Shown one piece after another: positions 1 to 10,405 of a stretch of 64,000 nt of DNA. Numbering within the stretch: position 1 is the stretch's first letter; each line of letters begins with the position of its first letter. The position numbers were made by a program, and so were the translations under genes. The notes beneath the pieces are model-generated. The model was not told where the DNA came from. It did not search any database and saw only the letters and a program-made list of their open reading frames with translations. This DNA comes from Apoda limacodes (lineage: Eukaryota; Arthropoda; Insecta; Lepidoptera; Limacodidae): assembly GCA_946406115.1 (NCBI GenBank), contig OX291551.1, positions 30,611,381-30,675,380 of the forward strand. Direction: 5' to 3'.

Positions 1-345
1 AAATATTACGTCAGAGTAGAATCTATGTAGGTACTACAATGCTTATTCGAAATCTGGTCGAGACTACAGACTACAGGAACAAAATCACTACTTGCTACAT
101 GATTTTGAAAAAACAACGTTTGCCAACGACAACTACGAATACAAAACTACAGTATTGTTGTGTGATCTGGACTAGAGGTTAAAGACTGAATTAAATCGTA
201 AAGGGTTTTGATTCTAATCAATTGGCAATCTATACAGCGCTGCTGGTGCGACTTCAACCAGGTGATGTTCAACAACAGTAAAGTTTAGTAGGAAGTGACA
301 ACAAATAGGAATAAACCATAGATAAGTATGTTGCGCTGTCGCTCG

Positions 346-411
346 GTGACCGCAGGTGACGCAGGTGACGGCGGCTCGGTGACCGCAGGTGATGCAGGTG
401 ACGGCGGTTCG
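346..411. repeat. Short GC-rich tandem repeat
   Basis: Two adjacent copies of a 33-bp unit built from 'GGTGACCGCAGGTGA' and 'GCAGGTGACGGCGG'. No gene is visible in the rest of 1-640. The open frames across the repeat on both strands follow from a unit length divisible by three and are not taken as genes. Confidence 0.7.
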
Positions 412-794
412 CATTGCGGTCAAAGGTTATCATTTTTTGCGGTAAAGGCACGAGCCAAGAAATATGACCGCTTGTCGAGGGAGACGGCTCGGGTCGCGTT
501 ACAGGTACCTAGGGTACTTGCTCGTCTTACGAAGTTCCTAGTTTTTACAACAATTACAACATTATCGGTTAGAGATAGATAACGCAATTCGGCAGTCAGA
601 GCTAGACGAGACCGAGTGACGAGCACACGAGCACAGAGCACTCGATGAAAATGGCACACGCAATGACACAATTAGGGCACTTGACATCTCAGGTTATTAT
701 CGTCCGCGTGGCGGCTCGGGGCTCAGGGCCCGCCAGCGACCGGGGCTCGGGGCCCGCCCGCAGCCGCGCCTGCCCTTCACCTTCACTCACTCAC

Positions 795-830
795 CTTTGG
801 GGTGCAGCCTCTTGGGGTCGAACCAAGCAT
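795..830 (-). CDS. Rtnl1: Common 36-nt microexon of reticulon-like gene
   Basis: Seen on the minus strand: a strong acceptor 'TTCTCTTGCAG', a 36-nt exon, then a donor 'GTGAGTGAG'. When entered in phase 1 it reads (D or H)-AWFDPKRLHPK and leaves one G, so it is symmetric (phase 1 in, phase 1 out). The leftover G plus an expected 'TN' would encode Val, matching the start of the conserved insect reticulon membrane domain (VESLIYWRD), as I recall the family. That domain exon is not visible in 1-794 and would lie outside the window. Reticulons are ER-tubule-shaping hairpin membrane proteins whose variable N-termini come from alternative promoters. The splice structure is directly visible; the gene name is inference. 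Confidence 0.6.
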
Positions 831-920
831 CTGCAAGAGAAGGCTGGCGTTAGCGGGTTAGTTGCGACAGAGAGAAAAGCTAAGCTAAGCTGTATCTAGC
901 ACGGCCAAGGAGGCACTTAC

Positions 921-963
921 GAGGGTCGAGGACGCAGCACAGCGAGGGCGCGGAGTCCGGCAT
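921..963 (-). CDS. Rtnl1: Alternative first exon, reticulon-like gene (short isoform)
   Basis: On the minus strand an ATG at 963 in context 'CCGCCATGCC' opens a 14-codon frame MPDSAPSLCCVLDP plus one nucleotide. It ends at a near-perfect donor 'CTC|GTAAGT' (intron begins at 920). It lies 90 bp upstream of the 36-nt microexon, and the phase-1 junction gives ...LDP-H-AWFDPKRLHPK without a stop. It would be the most downstream promoter of the gene and give a protein with a very short N-terminus. The CATG at 961-964 also offers an overlapping plus-strand ATG with its own GTAAGT, so strand is not absolutely certain. The downstream microexon favours minus. Confidence 0.5.
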
Positions 964-1200
964 GGCGGGTGCGACGCGCACTTCACGTAAGTCTCGGTCG
1001 GGACGATAGGTGGCGCGCGGCGCGCTCGGCTGTCGCGTCAATACTGCCGCCGCGCGCCGCCCCCCCTACACCGTACCTCGCGTCCCGCGCATGCGCCCTC
1101 ACCTCTCATCATCATCACATAACCCTCGCACGTCCACCACCGACCACCGACCTCCATCACCAGATCATACATACCTACTAATTTCCACGAGGCGAGGTTG

Positions 1201-2470
1201 CAGTTAGTTAGTGCTTGTAAGCATTACATAGCGTCGGCCGCAAAGCAATACATGTGTATGTATATAAGTATGTAGGTACACTAGCGGACTCGTGACCCGT
1301 GACCCGGCAGACGTTATCCCGCCTGAACCCTGGACGATTTTATGATGTGCATTGTCGATTAACAATCTCAAAGAAATAAAAAAAAATCGTCAAAAAATGT
1401 TGAAAATGCTAGATCCCACTAGATTGCAGCGCCACTTACCGGGTCTTATTGTGAATAGCTATCCAGTGACTCACACAAACACACACACAAATCTTCATTT
1501 AAATTGGTCCAGCGTTTAGGTCTGATCAGTGACTGACACACGTGCAGATATTATAGATATAAAGATAATATACACTGTACGTTACATTATATATGTATAA
1601 GTACATATTATTAGCGACAGAGTAATAGTTAAGTTGTTAATAAATATACAGCAAGAAAGTTTAAAAAATGCTGAAAAAGAGACGAAACCACTTTTCCCAG
1701 CCACTCCCACAGTCCCACTCGCACTCGCACTCCCAGCAACATATCGGTGACCAACAGTTTTACGTGCAGCAGTGACACATGACACATGACTTTGAAAATA
1801 CTTTAGGTACAATAATTTTAATAAGGATTGTTCATAAAAATAAAATCGAGTTGTAAGAAAATTGGGTAAGTAAAGAAAAATAACTTTTATATAATTTTGT
1901 TAGTGTTAGGTTAAATTTTAGGAAAGCAATTTTAATAAAAGTTTTTTTTACATCAGGATTGCATGCAACCCGGTAGCGTTTTCAATCTAACGTTTATACG
2001 GAAATATTTTTTGAAATTCTAAAAAAAACATTACTAAGTGTATTTAGAATGATCGAAACAAATCAGAAAAACTTCATACACATATAAGTAGCAAACTTCA
2101 TACACATCTAGCGCCCTTTTGTAAAGTAAACTTTATACACAGCTAGCACCCTTTTGCCCGTTGAGCGAAATCGAGCTGGTACAAGAAAAATATTGCCACA
2201 AGAATAGGTAAATTCGACCTCCAGTAGTTTACTCGATTAAAACCGTTCTTTCGGTAACACCTATTTGCCTATTTTTTGTACAAAAAGATTTTGCAACCAG
2301 AAATGGCAAAGCATTGATCTGTCGCACAGATAGATTAGATTAAATATCTCCATATCAAGTCAATATGATTTTGACGAATGACAAAACATTCCTATTTCTG
2401 TCGCTTTATCCGTAGTGACACGGCGCGGCAGGCGGCGGCGCATCTTCAAGCCGCTTTACGTAGCGTCTCG
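1201..2470. other. AT-rich intronic sequence, no gene seen
   Basis: No exon or complete element was recognised. There is a short CA-rich stretch near 1,474-1,492. Around 2,070-2,160 the phrase 'ACTTCATACACA...TAGC' occurs twice about 45 bp apart. Open frames are short and lack homologous features. Confidence 0.4.
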
Positions 2471-2482
2471 GTGTGAGCTGAC

Positions 2483-2617
2483 CCTAAGTTTTTAGGGCCA
2501 TATGAAGTGGTAAAAAAAGTTGGTAAGGACAAGTACCACATAGAAAAGGTACACTCGTGTTCAGATGGGCCTTTGAGAACTTCAACTAGTGAAGATTGTA
2601 TGAAAATGTGCCCATGA
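2483..2617 (+). pseudogene. Gypsy retrotransposon integrase C-terminal fragment
   Basis: A 44-codon plus-strand frame reads PKFLGPYEVV..., then KDKYHIEKV, then GPLRTSTSEDCMK before TGA. This matches the tail of Ty3/Gypsy Pol, where an integrase-end motif 'fLGPYkVvkvl..drYeVeKv' is followed by 'GP.kTSTsaDhMK'. An in-frame stop sits immediately upstream and nothing else of the element (protease, RT, LTRs) was found. It is an orphan fragment, probably the 3' end of a truncated insertion that continues into AT-rich sequence. Confidence 0.6.
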
Positions 2618-2619
2618 GT

Positions 2620-3490
2620 TTGCACGGCGTTAAGCCTGTCATATTTTTTGAAAATATAAATTTTTGATAATAATAATAAAGTGTTTAATATCATTGTCAT
2701 TACAAGACCATAAATTTGTGAGATGTTTGCAATGTGTTTTAATAATTGAAAAATATCACACAATTTTTCTTGTCCAATAATAATAACAAAATTATTGTAT
2801 GTATTGAAATGCGAATAGATTATATAAACATTTTTATTTTGACCATTGCCGCAATGGTTTGATAGTTGTTTTGTTAATTGGGCAGTTTAATTTATGTTTT
2901 CCCCTACAATTATAATTTTGTCCGTAATTTTTTTTAAAAAAAATTTTTCACAGATATTATGATTTGCAACCAAAAATATCATATAATTTAATAATTTTTT
3001 CCGAAACTAAAAGAACTATACTGCTGAAACTTGGTAAGTAGCTTTATTCTGAGAACCGCATTGAGATTTTCATATAAAAATAGAAAAAAAACAATAAAAT
3101 TTTGGGGTTCCCCATTCTTAGAACTGAAACTAAAAAATTTTTTTTCATCAAACCCATACGTGTGGGGTATCGATAAATAGGTCTGCAAAAATGATATAGA
3201 GGTTTCTAGTATCATTTTTTTCTAAACCGAATAGTTTGCGCGAGAGACACTTCCAAAGTGGTAAAACGTGTCCCCCCCCCCCCTGTAACTTCTAAAATAA
3301 GAGAATGATAAAACTAAAAATTAAATATATAATGTACATTACCATGCAAACTTCCACCGAAAATTGGTTTGAACGAGATCTAGTATGTAGTTTTTTTTTC
3401 ATACGTCATTAATCGTAAACCGCAATTTACCTTTCATTCAATTAACTCAAATATAAAAATATTTTTGTTTGTGTTTTATAGTTTACATAA
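2620..3490. other. AT-rich sequence without recognisable gene
   Basis: Low-complexity A/T-rich DNA with a run of nine or more C near 3,270. Part of it may be the body of the repeat whose terminus is at 3,497-3,541. No coding feature is supported. Confidence 0.4.
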
Positions 3491-3496
3491 ATGGTG

Positions 3497-3541
3497 GTAG
3501 GTACGGAACCCTCGGTGCGCGAGTCCAACTCGCACTTGTGA
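3497..3541 (-). repeat. Terminus of lepidopteran GGGTTCCGTACC repeat
   Basis: 'GGTACGGAACCCTC' is followed by 'GCGCGAGTCCAACTCGCAC', the reverse complement of the widespread end sequence 'GTGCGAGTCGGACTCGCGC..GGGTTCCGTACC'. Other copies in this window are at about 17.1, 25.8, 28.2, 31.7 and 60.0 kb. It ends three bases before the 1.9-kb TIR element. Confidence 0.65.
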
Positions 3542-3543
3542 TC

Positions 3544-5448
3544 TAGTGCAGTCATTGAAGCGAAAAATAGGGTCTTACCTCCGAATTTTTTTACTGTGAA
3601 CCGATTTGGAATTAGGCTCATCTTACCCTTAACTTCAAAAGTGAAAATGATCTGAGCTCCGCCTATTATTTTTAAGAGGTGTAAACAACCCCTAATGAAA
3701 AAATTTACATTGAGCCATTTTATCGCTAGAAAACGTGTTTAATATTAAGGCGTGAAATTGTAAAGTGTTTCTTACACAATTACCTCATAATACAATCTTT
3801 TTCAACCCCTTGAAAACCTTACAACCCTTGCAAACAACCCCTAAATTGAAAAATCACAAAAAATTACTTTTGTATGACAAAAAGATTTAAGCATAGAGCA
3901 AATAATATTTTGTGTTCTCTATCTCAATTATCGAATTTTTAACCCCCTTTCGACCCTTTAAAACAACCCCTTGATAAAATAGTTTAAAAAAAAATTTTGA
4001 TGAAATGAACAGGATTTAAATGTAATTCCACATTCTCGAAAATGTTTATCATATTCTCAAGCTTTTCAACCCTTAAAACTACCCCTTAATTAAAACGTAA
4101 ATGTACGTAATTAATTATAGAGTAAGAAATCACCATTTATTGAATAAAATATAAACTTACAAATTGTTTAAAACTGCACCAGATTGAATTAGTAATACAT
4201 TTAAATATATAAAATATATATAAACATAAGACAATAGTTTTGGGTCTCTATTACTGTGTACTTTCACTTTGCTCCAAATATTCACACTCCGAAATTTTCA
4301 GTTTACTAAGAAAAAAAAATACGATTAGTTTTTGGACCATAACTCCTTCAATTTTTATGCTATCACAACTTATAAAAAACCATTTTAAATGTTATTAAAA
4401 GAGCTACAACTTTTTTCACTACAATATATAGTGAAAAACCTTTTATTTAAAAACGGTGAAGGGTCAAAGGGCTCGAGACTGTGATTGCGCTGCCGCGCGC
4501 TCTTTAAACAATCATATCTCCGTCAATTTTTGTATGACAGAAAGAAAAAAACAAATTTTTTGACAGAAAAAAAACCTACATTTTTTATCATAATACTTTT
4601 ATACGTATCTTTCATCATTTTTGAAATATTATGAAAAGAAGGAGGTTTTTGTAAAAATACGAAAATTTTTTTTTCTTAAAATCGTGATTTTCTTCAAAAG
4701 TATGTGTCCTAAAGCAGCCATACTGCTAGAATCCATCAAATTCTTTATATTAAAGTTAATTCTAGACGGAATACGATTAATTTTAAATTTGGGAGAAATG
4801 GCACTTATGAAACACATTGATTTAAAAGAAAAAACCATTAGATGTTCCTCTTATTTGCATTACAGCTCACTCATTTTACGTGCAAAAGACTTTTAACATT
4901 GCTTATTTTAAAGCTTATTTCAAGCACTACAAAACCCTATTTCATTAGAATGCATTAAATGTATCTGCTCGCCGCTAGATGGCATTGAATACATCGATTA
5001 AATTTCAGACAAAATAAAAAACGGCTTTAATCTTTAATATCTAGCTTAATATTGCACTTAGAACAATTTATAAAAAACCGATTTGTTTAGTTTTTTACCT
5101 GCTACAATTTTGTTCATCATAAAATTTTCGTTAAAATGCATAATTTTGGAGATTTCCGGAGAAATCCGAATTTTCAATTGCCAATAACTTGATAAGTATT
5201 GGGTTTTTTGAAAAACTTAATAGAACATTTTTTTCTTAAAATTATACCTTCTTATTTAAAAAAAAAATCCTCCGAGGTTATTTAAAAAAATTAATTACCG
5301 AGATGGGGTGGCATTGCCACCGTGAGTTCGGAGTTCAGATCATTTTCACTTTTGAAGTTAAGGGTAAGATGAGCCTAATTCCAAAATTTCATGCAAATCG
5401 GTTCACAGTAAAAAAATTCGGATCAATAACGCTTCAATGACTGCACTA
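3544..5448. mobile_element. 1.9-kb non-coding TIR transposon, copy 1
   Basis: The element begins 'TAGTGCAGTCATTGAAGCG' and ends with its reverse complement 'CGCTTCAATGACTGCACTA'. The terminal inverted repeats run about 100-150 bp inward, through 'CTCATCTTACCCTTAACTTC' and 'TGATCTGAGCTCCGC'. If TA is the duplicated target, the TIR proper starts GTGCAGTCATTG. The 1.9-kb interior has no transposase-like frame and is AT-rich, with repeated 'AACCCCTT' phrases at 3,680-4,090. A second copy with the same ends lies at 48,679-50,476. I infer a non-autonomous DNA transposon; the TA target would fit a Tc1/mariner-like source but the superfamily is undetermined. Confidence 0.8.
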
Positions 5449-5454
5449 ATCCTC

Positions 5455-6300
5455 AGAATTCTAGACCATTTGTGTGTGGTTGGGTAGAAGTGAAGTGTCT
5501 CCAGTATGCTGTTGTCAGGATAGATGAGTTTTTTAAATAACTTAGATTTTATACAAAAACAAATAGCTGCCAATTTCTTACAAAGTTGATCCGTATGTAA
5601 TGTCCATTGTAAATTTTCGTCAATTGTGTAACCCAGAAATTTGAAAGAATTAGTCAATTTTAAGTGTACTTGTTTAGTTAAATTGGTTTCTTTAATTTCC
5701 TTTTTGATATTATATTGGATGCTTGTTATTCTTTATTAAGAAGAAGTTTATTGGCATTAAACCAATCTTCAAGTTCTTTTATTGCTTTTTCGCTTTTAAG
5801 TTTAGTTCATCAGTGGTAATGACATTTACTATACTAGTTGTGTCATCTACAAAAAGAATTAATGTAGAATATTTAATATTTTTCGGTTAGTCATTTATAA
5901 ACAATAGAAATAGTAATGGACCTAGAATTGATCCTTGTAGGACTCCGTGTTTTATGTCATACCATTTAGATTCTACTTCAGTCTATCTAAGTTTCTCATT
6001 GTCCGTATATAAGGAGAGACTTTGAATTTTCTATTCTCTAAATATGATTATATTAAGTTATTTGCTTTGTCTTGGATTCCGTAGATATCTAATATTTTCA
6101 ACAAAAGGTTTGTGTGGTCAACTATATCAAAAGCCCTGGACAAAGAAAAAAAAAATATACCTACAACGTTTTCATTGTTATCTATTTTTTTTAGAATTGT
6201 ATCTGTTAAATCGGTTGCTGCTGCAACGATAGACTTCCCTTTTCGAAACCCATGTTGATGATCTTAAATTATGTTTTCGTTTGTGATAATTTATTATCAG
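5455..6300 (-). pseudogene. LINE reverse transcriptase fragment (family 1)
   Basis: Minus-strand translation across several frames gives, in order, an LSRAFDIVDH-type motif A, ILDIYGI, then VLQGSILGPLLFLLFIND (the QGS/GPLLF box). It continues with FVDDTTS (the F/YADD box, with A changed to V), ELEDWFNANKLLLN and FLGYTIDENLQWTLH. This order is diagnostic of a non-LTR (CR1/jockey-type) RT. Multiple stops and frameshifts show it is dead. Its 3' part is cut at the edge of the TIR element at 5,448, suggesting that element inserted next to or into it. Confidence 0.75.
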
Positions 6301-6842
6301 TGAAATTCGTAATCATATAGTCAATAAGATTTTTTTTACATTTTGCGGTTGAGTTTCATTCAATTATTGGTGTAGTACTTTAAATGGGTTGTATGGAGCA
6401 CCATTTGTTTTGAGTATTGTGTAAAAGATTTCAAGACTTCAAGTGTTAAAGACTTCAAGTTCTTTTAAATTCATGTTTTTTGTTTAAAAATAAGGTAAGT
6501 ACGTATAGATAAAAACAATATGAACATTTTCACTTCATGAGCATGACTGTTCCTGATAATCTAAATTGTCTAATGTATAATTCTTCTAAACGTAAAAAAT
6601 GCACGCGGACGCGGCACGATCATTTTTACGGAAACTTTCTGTTGATGTCACATTCCTTTATGTTGATATTTTATGTTTTTTGTATGCATTATTGCAGTAT
6701 ATTATATTTCTGTCAATCAATAAATCAATCAGTCCCTGCGTTCATTTAAATTATACGGGATACCGGCTTAAAATATCAGTATGTAATAGTGAATTGTCAA
6801 AACATCATAAAAATTCGTCAGAAGTTGACTGATCTGACTGAT
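6301..6842. other. AT-rich spacer, nothing identified
   Basis: No exon, RNA gene or recognised repeat. The short open frames here have no supporting features. Confidence 0.35.
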
Positions 6843-6937
6843 GAGATATAACTCCTGGGTGTAGTCTGTGACAATGCCTATCAGGAGATATAAATCCTGT
6901 GTGTAGTCTGTGACACTATCTATAAGGAGATATAACC
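6843..6937. repeat. 42-bp tandem repeat, about 2.3 copies
   Basis: 'GAGATATAA' recurs at 6,843, 6,885 and 6,927, each followed by '.TCCTG.GTGTAGTCTGTGACA'. The array sits just ahead of the LINE ORF1-like remnant and could be part of that element's 5' region. Confidence 0.6.
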
Positions 6938-6947
6938 AAATAAAAAA

Positions 6948-9240
6948 TTGAACCATTCTGTTCTTAACATATGTACCCCCGATACTACATACAGGCGAAT
7001 TGTGAACTCAATAGCTGGCAGAAAATATGATAAAGACTATACTATATTATTTGTAGGCAATCGTTTTGGAGTTAGAAAGTTTACTCTCAAATTTAGGAGT
7101 CAAAAAAATTGTTATTTGCAATTTCCTTTTTAAAAAAAACTGTCACATAAACAAAACCAACATATCCATAAATTAAATAATGTCTTGTACAATTTGACAT
7201 GTAAAAATGATAATTTTTATTTGTTTGACATAAATAAGTTTATTTCTAGTTTTATATTGACTAAAGGTACATTGTATCTATCTAAGTATTCTAAGCTACG
7301 ACTGGCTACTTTGTTAGCACTTAATATTTTTAACTCTGCTGTAGATATCTACTTGGACAACACTGATACTGTTAGTGGTGTTACTAATAGTGAGCTGGCT
7401 CTTAATGCTTTAAACTGACTTCAGTGACAAAGAGGAAGCATAATGTACTTAAATTATTTTATCAAAATATTCAAGGCTTCCTTGGAAAAGATTTAGAAAT
7501 TGAATTATTTATTGAAAAATTCAATATAGACATCTTATGTATAACAGAACACTGGTTTAAATCACATGAGATGTTGTTAAATATTAAAAATGTTCAAGTT
7601 TCTAGTTGTTACAACAGACAAAACCATATTCGAGGAGGTTCATTAATTCTAGTAAATAGTAAATTCAAAATAAAAGAACGTAGAGATGTTGTTGCACTTT
7701 CAGTTGAAAAATTAATTGAATTATCTAGTGTAGAACTTGAAAAATATATAATTGTCTGTCTATAGGCCACCTTCTACAAATTTCTCTGAGTTTGAAAAAG
7801 TAATGGAGAATGTTCTAAAGCTAGTCACTAGAAGCAAAAAAAGGTTATAATATGTGGTAATTTTAACGTAGATTTACTTATAAACTCCTCATTAAGTACT
7901 CGCTTGATTAGTCTTTTAAGTCATTTAACTTGGAAAATCTCTTTCTAGAGCCGACAAGAATAACTGAAACAACTGCAACATGTTTCGATAACATATTCTG
8001 TAATATTTAGATAAAAACATTATAAGTTGTCTGAAATCGGATCATTGTGGTCAAAGTGCTAGCTTTGCCATAACTTGTTCGGAATTAGACAAGGAGATTA
8101 TATATAGGCCAATCACTGTTCCTCGGATAAATAGTTATTTAGAAAAATTAAAAACTATCTTGCCCGCTCTTGAGCCCAAAAAAGATGTTTACAATTTATA
8201 TAAAAACTTTTTCCAGTAAGTGAATAAAACTTTTAACAACATTTTTAAAACTAAAACAATAAGATGCAGTTACAGGCCTCAATTTAACGATTGGGCTACA
8301 AAATGAATTAAAATAAGCAGAGATAGACTTTATGAATTATATTCACTAAAATCCAAGCCTTAATGAACTGTCAAAAAGTATTCAAAATTTTTTAAATCAG
8401 TCTGTCATGTAGCAAAGTCTAATCACATAAGCAGTAAAATTAAATCATCTGATAATGTGATTAAAACTGTTTGGAATGTGATCAATAATGAAACTGGTAG
8501 ATCAAAGGCTCGTGAACACAACTTTAATATCAAAACAGACTCTGGTTTAATTGATAATGACGAAAAAGTTGCCCAAATATTTGAAAATTCTTTGGTGGAA
8601 TACCATCAAAAATAACTGAATCCTTAACTTCATCTTGCCAAGCTGCTGAATCTATTCTAAAGGACAGTGTTACTGAGTGTAATGTTAACTTTAAATTTAA
8701 ACACGTTGATCCCAAAATAATTATCAAAAAATTTAAAACACTTAATCTGAAAAATACTAAAGATTTGTGGGGGATGTCTGTTAAGTTAATTAGCTCAATC
8801 ATTATAGTTGTTGCTCCCTATCTTGCTGATATATTTTTTTTGAATGAAAAAAGGGCAGTACGAAGCATTTATGAGCTAGGTAGCCGACTCTCTCAGGGAT
8901 GTTTTTAAAGAATTAAATATTCTAACGGTACCGTGTCAATATATCTATGAAAATATTATGTTTGTCCGTAAAATATATCCCAATTTCCGAGGAACAGTGG
9001 TAAGCACAACCTAAATACGAGAAATAAAAATAAACTTGCTATGCCAAAGTTTAGGCTTACTAAAGCCAACAAATCATTTATGGGAAGCGGTGTAAAATTT
9101 TATAATAAGTTAACTGTAGAAATTCTTAACTTAGGTGACAAACAGTTTAAATTTTATATTGATATTTATAAATTGTGATGAAATTTTAATAATTGGTAAG
9201 ACAAGATGATAAGCGTTCCCAGGAATAACGACTAAAATAA
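6948..9240 (+). mobile_element. Decayed LINE (family 2), 5'-to-3' remnant
   Basis: Three pieces of one non-LTR element lie in order on the plus strand. First come ORF1-like frames at 6,948-7,133 and 7,185-7,418. Next is an endonuclease domain from 7,424 to about 8,070, then a damaged RT C-terminal region at about 8,840-9,180. The catalytic RT core (AFD, QGS, ADD boxes) is missing near 8,830, implying an internal deletion. Closely related copies are at 13,779-14,622 (plus) and 22,780-25,445 (minus). It is not capable of retrotransposition. Confidence 0.75.
7424..8070 (+). pseudogene. LINE endonuclease (APE-type) domain, broken
   Basis: The domain opens with YQNIQGFLGKDLE and continues CITEHWFKS (the catalytic-Glu motif) and RGGSLILVNS. 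After a frameshift near 7,765 come YRPPSTNFSEF, ICGNFNVDLL, and SDHCGQ near 8,037 (the SDH motif). In active apurinic-type endonucleases the fourth motif is GDFN; here it reads GNFN, so a catalytic Asp is lost as well. The counterpart at 24,717-25,445 keeps GDFN. Similarity between the two copies is obvious by eye (CxTEHWxxxHE, QNIQG). Confidence 0.75.
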
Positions 9241-9312
9241 GTCATAACTAGCAGCTACCCCAACTGAATAGCCCAAAATCCTTAAAATATTACTTTATTA
9301 TACAAACGTTAA

Positions 9313-10060
9313 GAAGAAAACGTCTGTCAGAAAAGAACTGTCTGCCTGCCGCCCGCAAGTATAAGTTGCTCTCTAGAGACAACACTAATCGTCTCGCTGT
9401 CTGGGAAGTTGAAGATTTTAAGACACCAGAACGGGCTGCGGTAACGGGTGGTGTGCTGGGAGCTGTTTGCCATCTTAGTGGTTTTAAAAGAAAGGCTTGG
9501 TTTCAAACAGTAAACACTACTGACTTCAGTGTTGACTAAAAAAAGTATTAGACTCCAAAGAGATACCTGGGCCTTTCTAGATTTCCAGCAGATAATGCGT
9601 TAACAATATATCGAGGGAATATAGAATATAAGACCAAGGCCATCCTGTTGTAAAGGGTTTGGTATTTAATATTCCTGAAACTGATTACCAACGCGATGTA
9701 GGGTATCTAATCGATGAATTCACGCACACTACATAAGGGTTCGTCGATGGCATCGTCATTCAATAGGATCTCTAGAAGTACCAAGTGTTATATTGCACTG
9801 CCTTGATAAACCCTCACGACAAATGGCCTTGGCATGAATTTGGACGCAATAAACGTAGCTAGTACCTTACTCTAGGCGATCCAGATTTATCTTTATCTTG
9901 GACAGACAATGCAACTTGTAAAACAAAACTGCTAAATAACAAGCCGATAGGAGGATCTAGCTATGGTGGGCAGCGTTTGAAGTCACATTTTCCACTAGTG
10001 TGTCGTACTTGTCTTGACTTACGCTGCCGCAATTGAAGGAATCTCTACTTGGAGTTGCTT
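9313..10060 (+). pseudogene. Unidentified decayed coding remnant
   Basis: From about 9,313 a frame without an ATG runs 70-odd codons to TAA at about 9,537. Its codon use looks non-random: EKNCLPAARKYKLLSRD, then NRLAVWEVEDFKTPERAA, then GGVLGAVCHLSGFKRKAWFQ. Further protein-like stretches follow in other frames, including KEIPGPF, HPVVKGLVFNIPETDYQRDV with LIDEFTHTT, and GSLEVPSVILHCLDKP. Near 9,870-10,030 there is LGDPDLSLSWTDNATC and NKPIGGSSYGGQRLKSHFP. I do not recognise the family. It could be a processed host pseudogene or an uncommon transposon protein. Confidence 0.4.
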
Positions 10061-10201
10061 TGAGGGATCAAATTCGAAATTAGTACTTCTAGAAGGGAAC
10101 TAAAGTCAACGCCACAGCTCGCAGAATCAACAAGGTGAATGATCAGGCAACCGACACTCGAAGAAACAGACGTGTGAGTGGGAATGACCTTGAAAGGGTA
10201 A

Positions 10202-10405
10202 GTGACGCGTCATAGAAGAAACTTTTGTTCAGCAGTGGACCAAGTTAAAATGACGATGGTCATAATAATAATATTAAACGCAATCTTATCTGCGCCATGG
10301 TCTAGCGCATGTTTTCTCTACTACACTGTCACAAAAACAAGTATACAGCTGCATAACTGGTATCCTAACCTTTCAAAACAATTACATATGTGAGAGCAAG
10401 AGTTT
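10202..10405. other. Short spacer before LINE tail
   Basis: No gene is supported. The sequence leads into a T-run (10,406-10,422) that is the A-tail of the minus-strand LINE. Confidence 0.3.

Larger units (their letters stand above)
640..1200. promoter_or_regulatory. GC-rich island around short exons
   Basis: This interval is much richer in G+C and CpG than the AT-rich surroundings. It holds two candidate minus-strand exons (795-830 and 921-963). The GC-rich stretch above 963 would be the 5' leader and promoter of the 921-963 exon. No TATA box or initiator could be placed with confidence. The island pattern recurs at about 15.7 kb, 21.3 kb and 34.5-35.4 kb, each beside a candidate first exon. 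Confidence 0.45.

Noticed and set aside
962..990. Plus-strand exon MAGATRTS with GTAAGT donor
   Set aside because: Not chosen as a feature because the minus strand has a matching second exon 90 bp away, whereas no plus-strand partner was found. It is kept as a finding.
4621..4896. ORFs inside the 1.9-kb TIR element as a transposase
   Set aside because: They are Lys/Phe/Ile-rich products of AT-rich DNA, have no DDE-type motifs and are not conserved in the second copy.
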